Source: Oligoflexus tunisiensis (GTDB taxonomy: Bacteria > Bdellovibrionota_B > Oligoflexia > Oligoflexales > Oligoflexaceae). From it: a stretch of 64,000 nucleotides of DNA. The stretch is from assembly GCF_001748245.1 (NCBI RefSeq), contig NZ_BDFO01000001.1, positions 2,626,471 through 2,690,470 of the forward strand, given 5' to 3'. Positions within the stretch are counted from its first letter, which is position 1, and each line of letters begins with the position of its first letter. A program made the translations under genes and the position numbers. Below, one piece after another: positions 35,840-44,700 of the stretch. The notes under the pieces were generated by a model. It was not told the DNA's origin. It searched no databases and saw only the letters and a list, made by a program, of their open reading frames with translations.

Positions 35840-38800
35840 CTACGGAACAGGCAGCTCCCAGAGCAGACGCGGATAATCCTGGCTGGAGTAAGACCAGATC
35901 GTTCCATCCCAATTGGAATAGAGCGAAGAACCGAGCATTTCACTGGTGTTCTTGCCGATACCGGCATCGCTCGTGTTGCGACCGGAGGCCTGCTTGTCCC
36001 AGTAACTGTAAGGAGCATCCTGCGGCCCGTCCGGGTTCCAAAGGGTTCCGACCAGACCACCGAAGTTGCTTTCACTGGAGACCTTGTCCACCTTGCCCGA
36101 AGCATAAACTTTCTGGATCACATCCCCCACCTGCCCGGCGAAACCGCCGACGCTTTCATTGCCTTTGACCGTGCCGCGGGCATAGCAGTCGGTGATCGAC
36201 ACGTTATGGCTGTTGTTGCGGAACGCAAGGCCGAGGAAGCCACCCACGTTGGTGTTCCCTGTGACATTGCCCAGCGCCAGACTTTGACTCACTTCAACCT
36301 CGGCTCCTTCGATTTGAGCGATCAAACCTCCGGCGTAGGTGGGGCAGGTGACTGCACCCGATGCTGCGTTCTGCCTGATGTAGGCATAGGCGCGGACGCG
36401 ACCGATCATGCCCCCACAGCGGGTATCGCCGGTCACGGCTCCGGTGGCTGTATTCTGCTGCAAATTGTTCAGGCGGGTGGTGTTGCCGTTTTCCAAATAA
36501 CCCACGAGGCCACCGACTTCAGCATTCCCGGTGACGCTGCCTGATGCCGTGGAGCCGGTAATTTCACCACGATAATAGCCGACAAGGCCACCGACTTCAT
36601 TCCGACCGACGACTGTGCCGGAAGCCCTGGCCCTGGTAATCGTGGAACCATCGGAATCCGCGTAAGCCCTGCCCACCAGTCCACCCGCATAGTCACCGTT
36701 GAGCGAGGTGACATTGCCGGTCGCAAAGGAATCCACAATCAAACCTCGGCGCATTTCACCGACAAGCCCACCGGCATAACCCACGGCTGTGATGTCCCCG
36801 GCCGAGGAACTGTTATCGATTTCAAAATTATCGCCATAACCGATCAGACCACCAGCCTTCGCTGGGCTCGTGACGGTCTTCAAATTCACACAGTTTTTGA
36901 TCAGGGCCCGCTGTGTGGTCGACCGGCCGTAGATGCGACCGGCGATCCCACCTGCGGTATCCGAGCCTGTGACGGGCGGAACCTGCACAGGTACCTCGGC
37001 GACCACGGTTCCGTTGTTATTGCAGTTGATGACGTTGCCATAGGTGAGCTGACCAAAGAGTCCGCCGGCATAGTAACGACCGGTAACAGATCCACTGAAG
37101 CTGGCGTTGGTAAATTCCGTGGTATTGGTTTCGCCGATCAGACCACCCACATAGTTGCGACCCACCACGGTTGCGCTCGACTCAATTTCATCCAGAGTCC
37201 CGTTCGTCAGCTGACCGATGAGGCCGCCGGTGTACTGAGCCCCCTGTCCGGCATCATCGCTGCACGTGACAGAGCCTGAGGAAGTGGCGCCGCTCAAGGA
37301 ATACGTGCTGGCGGCCCAGTGTCCCGCCAGACCCCCGGCATAGCATTGGTTGCTGTTGCCCGTGGCCAGGACGGTTCCGTTGAATTCCAGATTGCTGCCG
37401 CCCCAAATTTTTCGACCAAACAGCCCGCCGACGAAGCGACGACCGGTGACCGTGGCAAAGGACATCATGTTAAAGGCATTGCCGTGGCAACGTCCGATGA
37501 TGCCGCCCGCATAGGCGTCGGCTGCGATGACGTCACCTGTGGAGAAAATACCGTCCAGCGTAATGTATTCGGCACCGACGGTCGCATCTCCGTTGTAGCT
37601 GACCGTGCCCACACCGCCCGCGAGCATGCCGACATACGAGCGGCCGCGCACCTGAAAGTTGATCAAACCGAGGTCGCGCACATCGGAATAGTTCAGAATT
37701 TTGAAGAGGCCGACAAAGTCCTGGTTGATATCATCATAACTCCAGTTGGCAATGATGTAGTTATTGCCACGGATGGTGCCTCGGAATTCGCTGACGGAGT
37801 CATTGGTAAGAGGATCAAAATCCAGGCCGAAGAGGTCGATGTTTTCCCCGAGCGCATAGTAGCGACTATAGGGCTGGCTGCGAATGCTATTCAGATGCGC
37901 GGCCGTGCAGATGATAAAGGGATCCGCTGCGGTCAACCCGGATCCATCGGCGAAATTCGCATCCCAGTCGGAAGGCCGATTGCAGATATTCGTACAACTG
38001 CCCCCGCTCGGATCACAGTAATGATAGGCTTCAGCCAGGACAGCCGACGAACCATCCGGGTTTTGAACCGTAACGGCCACGGTGCTTTCGGTTGCCGCGA
38101 GCGGAGCGTTGCAAAGGATATGCTTGCGCGAAATAATGTCAACCGATGAGCAGTTGGATGAACCGATACTGACCGTGGCGTTGGGTTTGAAGCCATCACC
38201 AACCAGCACCAGCGTATTGCCGCCTGCCAGGGGCCCTTCGGTCGAGCGCACCGAGGTCAGGGTCATGCGATTGTTGGATTCTATGGTCAGATGTTTGGTG
38301 GCCTTGTTGCCATCACTATCCTGGGCTTCCAGAAGATAATGAATATACGTGTCGGTGTTGATCGGACCTTGCAGGTTGGCCTTGGTGGTGGTGCCCCCTT
38401 GCGCGGCCAGCACGGTGTCCGAGGTGTTGGCCTTGTCATCCGGGTTGCTGGAAATTTTCTGATAGATGCGATAGAAAATGGAACCGGCGGCGGTGGCGTT
38501 ATCGGACGCGGTCCAGCTCAGAGTCCAATTCCAGCTGGAATCGGTCTTGTCACTGGTGAAGCTGCTGATCACCGGAGGCACCAGATCCGGTGTCGTGATG
38601 GATTTCACGTTGGCATCACAGGTGCGGTTGCCCGTGCCATCGACGGCGCAGACTTCATAGAAATAGGTGATGCCGCTCGCATAATCCGTTCCAGGATCGG
38701 TCCAGGTCAGATCCGAGGTGCGCTGGACCAGCGAGGCATCCCCTGTATCCGGATCGCTCGGATTGGAGAAGGTGGTCCCTGATTTGCGCCAGACTTCATA

Positions 38801-41710
38801 GTTGATCACGGCGCCGGGTTCCAGGGCATACTGATTATCGGTCGCCAGACTCCAGTTCAACTCGGTGCTGGCGTCGGCATACACGGCGGTCAGCTGGGAA
38901 GCAAAGACGGGTGAGGTGGTATCACTCGTGCGCTTTTTGGTGGCGCTGACCAAAGGATCCAGCTGGGTCACGTTACCCGCCGCATCGTAGGCGCGGACAT
39001 GGAAGATATAGGAACGGAACGGATCCAGACCGGTAATCGGACAGGAGGTCAGGGGAACCGGACAACCCTGGGCCGTGCAAGGACAATCCCACACCGGGGC
39101 ATCCAGCAGAACATTGGTGGTCGGATCGACGAGATAAACTTTAAAACCTTTGTAGTCGGTCCAGTCGCTGGGCGCGATCCAGGCCACGTTCACCGTGCCT
39201 TCCACCGGAGTCGTCAAATCAGGCTCCGCGCCGATGCCGAGGAAGCCCGGTGGTGGTTCAATATCCGGCAGGGTCAAGGTTTGCGGCACGGTCAGCGCCG
39301 AACAGTTCTGCGTCCCGCCGGCTATGCTGCCGCCGTTATCACAGGCATTGACCAGCACATAAATATCCTCGCCGCTGTTCAGGTTGATCGTACTCTTGTT
39401 GAGGCTTGTGCCGGACTGGGCCGTCGCCTGGGGCAGTTTCAAAAGAGTGACCGGAACCTGCGTGGGATCGGGATTGCTCTTCCAGATCTGCACCTGGTAT
39501 TCATAAACGTCGGTGGCCGCTGAGGGACTCCAGACCAAAGTCAGTTGGCCTGTTTCCTTGTCGAACGTTACCGACTGAACCCCATCAAAGCCGGGGGCTG
39601 TGGTATCGAGTGTGGAGCGACTCAGGGAAAGCGTGGTGGCCGATATGTTGCCGGCCTTGTCGCGCGCTTTCAAGCAGACACTATACGTGGTCTTGGGCTG
39701 CAGACCCGTGATGATCGCTTCGCCTTCCTGCGCGGCCGTAAAATCGCTCGCCGCAAATATTTGATGTATGGAGGTCAAGGAACAGGCGTTGCCAACTCCG
39801 GGCTGAACCAGAGCGATGTATTCCCAGGTCCCGTACTTGTTGCTGTCGGATTCCAACTCCAATGCGGTAAAGCGGGCCCGCAGAGTGGTTTCCTCCTGAC
39901 CCGTGCTGCCGTGAATCAGACTGGTCATGCCCGGGAAATTCGGTGCCGTGGTGTCACCGGAAAAAATGGTGCGCGCTGTGGTTACCGTATTGGTGTTGCC
40001 AGCTGGATCCTGATCACGAACGATCACGTGATAGGTGGTGTTGTCGGTGATATTGGTGTAAACCAGCTCCGTAGGCACCTGTCCTGGAGTCGTCACGGGA
40101 ACAGTCATCGCGTTGGTATAGTCGACAAGATTGCTGGAAACCGGCCCATCCTTCTTGATATAGACGAGACGTTTGCTGATCCCGCCCAGGGACGGAGTCC
40201 AGGGTGCGGTGATCACAAGGCCGCCTTCCCGTACCGTGAGCGCGGAGGCGCCGGTGGTTTTGGGAGCACCATCATCGCGCGTGCTGGCGAGCAGCGCCAG
40301 CGTATTGCTGTCACAGATGCCTTTGATGGAGCAGGCGCGCACACCGAAGGCATAAGCCAGGTCATCACCGAGTTCCGTCAGTTCCACTTCCATCGTATCC
40401 CCGCCCACCGCTGCGATGGGATCGGCCTCCCAGTTCACCGTTGTGCCCGGGTTTGCATAGACCTTGAAGGTCCGCGTGGGAACGCCGGTGCTGACGCCCC
40501 AGCGTACCATCGCGGTATGCGCGGAGGTAATTTCCACCGTGCGAATGCCTTTAAAGGTCGGGGCATTCGAGGTCAGGGTCCCAACTGTGAGTTTGGTGTT
40601 GCCGGTCAAGGCCAGGTCCTTGTAGGTGGCCACACAGGAGTATTGATAGACTTCACCTTCCTGCAGACCGATGTCCATATACTCCGTCACACCCTTGTCA
40701 CGGGTGGCGAAAACCTGGGCGCCGTTTCGATAAATTTTGAATGTTTCGAACTCCTCTTCCGGCCAGGCGAAGTTGATGCGAATGCGATCGGCGCCGCGCG
40801 CCTCACCTTCGATGCAGCCTTCGAACACGGCACTGGATTCCGGAATGGTCACGGTGATGATTTTGGTATTGCGATCGGTCCGGCCCTTGGGGTCGGTGGA
40901 ACGCACGCCATAGCTCAGGATGGTGCCCGGCCGAACCCCACGAACGGAGATCTGAAGCTTGGTATCCGTGGTGATGGCGACCGGTTTGCTGAACGCGGGA
41001 CCTTCGTAAACAGTATAGTTCACATCCTGGCCCTTCAGGCTCGTCACCAGGGTGGGCCATTCGAGATAAACGTCATCACCAATCAGTTCGGCCTTGGAAA
41101 TTCCCTCATAGCCCACGGCGCTTTCAATGCTCAGGATCACCACGCGCGGATTGGTGTCACTGCGTCCGTCGGCAGCCACGGCCCGAACCTGGAAAGCATA
41201 GTTGCCGGGCAGCAGCGAATCGATTTCATAGGAATTCAAATCCCCGGCTATCACCTGCAGAAGTTTGCCCTTGGTGACGGGAGCCTCCGAATCCGGCAGA
41301 TCGAGAAGCACGGTGGATGTCCCAGTGGAGGTGCTGCCATCCCCTTGCAGCCAGGTGACGGTCCGCGTCTTCGGCTTCAGAAAGTCGAAAATGGGTTTTT
41401 CCGGCTGTTCGCCCGGGCCTCGATTTTCCGGCCTGGGCTGGTCGGTGTTCGGCTTTTTGGGATTCAGATCGTCGGAGGACGGCGTTCCGGTGGCCGTGAG
41501 GTCCTGCAGATAAATCTGATAGCCGACCACGGTAATCGCGCTCGGCTGATCCCACATCAAAATCAGTCCGCCTTTGGAGGATATCTCGATGGCCTTGAGC
41601 CCCTTGAAGAGGATGGGCTGGGATTCCTGAACCGTTTTAATCTTGTCGCAGCCCAGCACCCCAAGGATCAGGCTCAGGCTGGTCAGAAACCATGGGAGGA
41701 AATGTTTCAT
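35840..41710 (-). CDS. Giant surface lipoprotein with Fn3-like, IPT/TIG and GLUG repeats
   Basis: 1956 aa. The ATG at 41710 gives a lipoprotein signal (FLTSLSLILGVLGC) and lies four bases after the previous stop. Residues 45-1140 are about ten fibronectin-III-like units (GKAYEV-type cores such as LTLVWSPSAATDVYEYQVQI and VNVAWIAPSDWTDYKGFKVY). An IPT/TIG domain lies at about 1150-1235 (STEGPLAGGNTLVLVGDGF). The last 650 residues are GLUG repeats (YAGGLIGQL, VGGLVGYY, AGGLVGRAYADS), closing with the usual SYWDKQASGR motif. This layout is typical of very large adhesins. A 64% identical-looking framework with the upstream gene shows tandem duplication (judged by eye, not measured). Confidence 0.85.
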   Translation of the reverse strand: MKHFLPWFLTSLSLILGVLGCDKIKTVQESQPILFKGLKAIEISSKGGLILMWDQPSAITVVGYQIYLQDLTATGTPSSDDLNPKKPNTDQPRPENRGPGEQPEKPIFDFLKPKTRTVTWLQGDGSTSTGTSTVLLDLPDSEAPVTKGKLLQVIAGDLNSYEIDSLLPGNYAFQVRAVAADGRSDTNPRVVILSIESAVGYEGISKAELIGDDVYLEWPTLVTSLKGQDVNYTVYEGPAFSKPVAITTDTKLQISVRGVRPGTILSYGVRSTDPKGRTDRNTKIITVTIPESSAVFEGCIEGEARGADRIRINFAWPEEEFETFKIYRNGAQVFATRDKGVTEYMDIGLQEGEVYQYSCVATYKDLALTGNTKLTVGTLTSNAPTFKGIRTVEITSAHTAMVRWGVSTGVPTRTFKVYANPGTTVNWEADPIAAVGGDTMEVELTELGDDLAYAFGVRACSIKGICDSNTLALLASTRDDGAPKTTGASALTVREGGLVITAPWTPSLGGISKRLVYIKKDGPVSSNLVDYTNAMTVPVTTPGQVPTELVYTNITDNTTYHVIVRDQDPAGNTNTVTTARTIFSGDTTAPNFPGMTSLIHGSTGQEETTLRARFTALELESDSNKYGTWEYIALVQPGVGNACSLTSIHQIFAASDFTAAQEGEAIITGLQPKTTYSVCLKARDKAGNISATTLSLSRSTLDTTAPGFDGVQSVTFDKETGQLTLVWSPSAATDVYEYQVQIWKSNPDPTQVPVTLLKLPQATAQSGTSLNKSTINLNSGEDIYVLVNACDNGGSIAGGTQNCSALTVPQTLTLPDIEPPPGFLGIGAEPDLTTPVEGTVNVAWIAPSDWTDYKGFKVYLVDPTTNVLLDAPVWDCPCTAQGCPVPLTSCPITGLDPFRSYIFHVRAYDAAGNVTQLDPLVSATKKRTSDTTSPVFASQLTAVYADASTELNWSLATDNQYALEPGAVINYEVWRKSGTTFSNPSDPDTGDASLVQRTSDLTWTDPGTDYASGITYFYEVCAVDGTGNRTCDANVKSITTPDLVPPVISSFTSDKTDSSWNWTLSWTASDNATAAGSIFYRIYQKISSNPDDKANTSDTVLAAQGGTTTKANLQGPINTDTYIHYLLEAQDSDGNKATKHLTIESNNRMTLTSVRSTEGPLAGGNTLVLVGDGFKPNATVSIGSSNCSSVDIISRKHILCNAPLAATESTVAVTVQNPDGSSAVLAEAYHYCDPSGGSCTNICNRPSDWDANFADGSGLTAADPFIICTAAHLNSIRSQPYSRYYALGENIDLFGLDFDPLTNDSVSEFRGTIRGNNYIIANWSYDDINQDFVGLFKILNYSDVRDLGLINFQVRGRSYVGMLAGGVGTVSYNGDATVGAEYITLDGIFSTGDVIAADAYAGGIIGRCHGNAFNMMSFATVTGRRFVGGLFGRKIWGGSNLEFNGTVLATGNSNQCYAGGLAGHWAASTYSLSGATSSGSVTCSDDAGQGAQYTGGLIGQLTNGTLDEIESSATVVGRNYVGGLIGETNTTEFTNASFSGSVTGRYYAGGLFGQLTYGNVINCNNNGTVVAEVPVQVPPVTGSDTAGGIAGRIYGRSTTQRALIKNCVNLKTVTSPAKAGGLIGYGDNFEIDNSSSAGDITAVGYAGGLVGEMRRGLIVDSFATGNVTSLNGDYAGGLVGRAYADSDGSTITRARASGTVVGRNEVGGLVGYYRGEITGSTASGSVTGNAEVGGLVGYLENGNTTRLNNLQQNTATGAVTGDTRCGGMIGRVRAYAYIRQNAASGAVTCPTYAGGLIAQIEGAEVEVSQSLALGNVTGNTNVGGFLGLAFRNNSHNVSITDCYARGTVKGNESVGGFAGQVGDVIQKVYASGKVDKVSSESNFGGLVGTLWNPDGPQDAPYSYWDKQASGRNTSDAGIGKNTSEMLGSSLYSNWDGTIWSYSSQDYPRLLWELPVP

Positions 41711-41714
41711 GGCT

Positions 41715-44700
41715 TCAACCCCCCGGCCCGAAGAGGGTGGGATAGGCTCCGCTCTTGATGTCCCAGATGTCGCTATCATAGTTGATAAAGGTGCTTGGAT
41801 CCTTCATTTCAAAGGTGGTTTTACCTGTTCCACCGGCACTGGTGCTGCGCCCGGACGTGTTCTGATCGTAATAACATTCCGGGGCTGACAGTGTGCCGCC
41901 ATTGACGAAGCGTCCAATAAAGCCACCGAGGTTGGATGCAGTCAATCCCTGGGTCACAGCCCCGGTCGAGTAGGAGCGCGTGATCACGGCCGCGGTTAAA
42001 CCGGCAAAGCCACCCACATCTGATTCACCCTGCACAGCGCTGCGCGAATAGTTGTTCATCACTTGAATGTCGGCATCATAGCGATAACCGTAGCCGAGGA
42101 AACCACCGACCCGCGTTTTGCCGATCACCCGGCCGATCGAATAATTTTTCTCGATGAGGGCGGGAGTCGTGTCGATGGAACCGGCGAATCCGCCGACGTT
42201 GGCGTCGCCTGTGACTTCGCCCGTGGCATAGGAATGACGAATTTCCATGTTGCGATAGACATAGCCGATAAAGCCCCCGACGTGATCCACCGCAGCACTC
42301 ACCGAACCGGTCGCGTAGCTTTCTTCGATAATGGTGTGCACGCCGCCGGAGATATCATAGTTGCGTCCGCAGAAGCCACCCACCATGGAGTTGCCCACCA
42401 CCACGCCGGTCGCATAGTCCTTGGTAAAGGTGCCGCGACACTGCCCGGCGAATCCGCCGACGTAGTTATTGCCGCTGACATCGCCTTTGGCAAAGGAGTT
42501 GGTGATCACATGGCCGCCACTGGAATCCATGACGCCGACAAAGCCACCGACGTTATCGTAGCCTGTGGCCACCACATCGCCGTTGGCAAAGCTTGCGTCG
42601 ATGACCACGCTGGTTTCGGCCCAACCGAGGAAGCCACCTGCCTGGCCGCGGGCACCGTTGACATCACCGTTGGCCGAGGTGCCCGTGACATCGGTATTGG
42701 ACGCGCTGCCGATTGCACCGCCGGTGCGGTAGGTGCCAAGATTGGTGACATCCCCATAGGCACTGCAGCTTTGAATCAGATTCCGTCGTTCCGTGCCTGA
42801 AGGCTGGGCGCCGCCTGCAGAGTTGCCGACGAGGCCACCGACGTGGCTGTAATAGGACGTAACCGTAGCGGACGTGGTGCAATTGGTCAGAACACCGCGA
42901 TGCAGCAGACCGACCATGCCGCCGGTTTCATAGCCGCTGGTATAGGATGAGTTGCCGCCGGTCACCGTTCCCTGGACCTGAACACCATCGATCGTGCTAC
43001 GGACCAGGCCGCCCACGGCGCCGCCCGTCCGTCGATCCCCGGTGACGGAACCAATGAACCAGCTGTCGCTGAGCGTGTGATCATTTAACCGTCCGATCAG
43101 ACCGCCGGTTTCCAGGACGTCGGTTGCCGAATCGCGCTCGCATAGGACGGTGGCGGTCGCATTGATTTCACTGGCAGTCCCGTCGTTCCCATCCCAATAG
43201 CCGACCACACCCCCGGTATTGCAGGCGCTTCCCGTTGGATTCGAGCTGACGGTCCCTTCGAAATAGAGATTGGATGCATTCTTATTCTTATAGCCGATGA
43301 CCCCGCCGACTGTGACCGTGCCCGTCACCGTTCCATAAGCGGCCATATCAAAGGTCTGGACCAAAGCCCGCCCCATGATGCCGCCCACGTCCTGACGTCC
43401 GGTTACGGTTCCTGACATCATGATGTTCTGAACGATCGTGTTGGCGTCATTGGATGTGTCACCGACCAGCGCACCCACGCGATCGCGGGCTGTGATGCTC
43501 ACATTGACGAGCTTCAGATCCGAGACCTTGCTATTGCCGGCGATGATGCGGATAAAACCATAATAGTCCTGGCTGGCATTATTATGGCTGAGGTTGGCGA
43601 TGATATTGCCATTGCCCGTGAGGTTGCCCTGGAAACTGGTGCTGGAGTTGGTGACGAGAGGTGTCCAGGCCACGCCGTCGAGATCGATATTTTCCATGAT
43701 GGAAAAGTAGCGGCCGTTGGCGATGGTTCGCACGTTGTTCAGATGGGTGGCATTGCAGATGATATAAGGTGTCGCGAGCGTGGTGCCCCGACCGGTTTCC
43801 ATGGCAAAGGTGGTTTCCCAGCTCGCCGGGTTGTTGCAAATATTCGTGCAGTTGACGTCCGCTGTGCAGTAAGTGTAGGCGTTATTCATGGTGGCTGATG
43901 AGCCATCGCTATTGCTGATGGTCAGCGAATAGGTATTCTGGGATTTGGCCGGCGTGCGACAAAGGATGTGGCGCGACGAGACAATCTGAATGTTCTGACA
44001 GGACGTGCCGCCGATGGTCACTGCTGAGCTGCTATGAAAGCCACTGCCTTCGATCAGGATCAGGCGGTTGCCTGTGGTGGGACCTTCCGAAGTGCGCACG
44101 GCACTGATCGTGATCAGGTTTTGCGAATGGATATCGATCTGCCTCGTGGTGGTGTTGCCGGCTTCGTCGGTCACCATAAGCAGATAATGAATGTAGGTGT
44201 CGGTGTTCATCGGGCCGGTCAGGCCGGTGGCTGTGACACTGCCCGTGGCCGTGTAGATGGTGGCGTCGGATTCCAGCACCTTTTCCGTGGGATCGCTCGA
44301 CATACGGGCTTTGATCCGGAAGAGCAGATTCGCATTGCTTGAGGTATTGTCCGCGGCGGTCCAGGTCAGGTCCCATGATTTGGACGTGCTGGTCTTGTTG
44401 GTGGCAAACGCGCTGATGGTTGGCGGCACCAGGTCGGGAGTCTGCACGGATTTATAAGTGCCGTCGCAGGCTTCATTGCCGCTCGTGTCCACTGCACAGA
44501 CGGTATAATAGTAGGTCGTACCGCTGACGAGATTGGCCGCATCAAAATAGGTGCGATCGGCGATCTCAGCCAGCGCCGGGCCGGAGGCGGACGGATTCAA
44601 GAGGTTGCCAAAGTTGGTGCCGGTCTTGCGATAAATGCGATAGAGCAGCGCCGCGCCTTCCTCGTTCGTATACTGATTATCCGTGGCGGCGGCCCAGTTG

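Noticed and set aside
35840..38300. Regularly spaced DNA similarity that might suggest a CRISPR-like array
   Set aside because: The spacing comes from in-frame GLUG repeats in a continuous coding sequence; the units vary and there are no identical short repeats with unique spacers.
39545..41758. Open frame of 737 codons on the plus strand opposite the giant adhesin
   Set aside because: The translation follows the GC-rich reverse of Fn3 repeats (glycine, histidine and arginine rich) and shows no recognisable domain.
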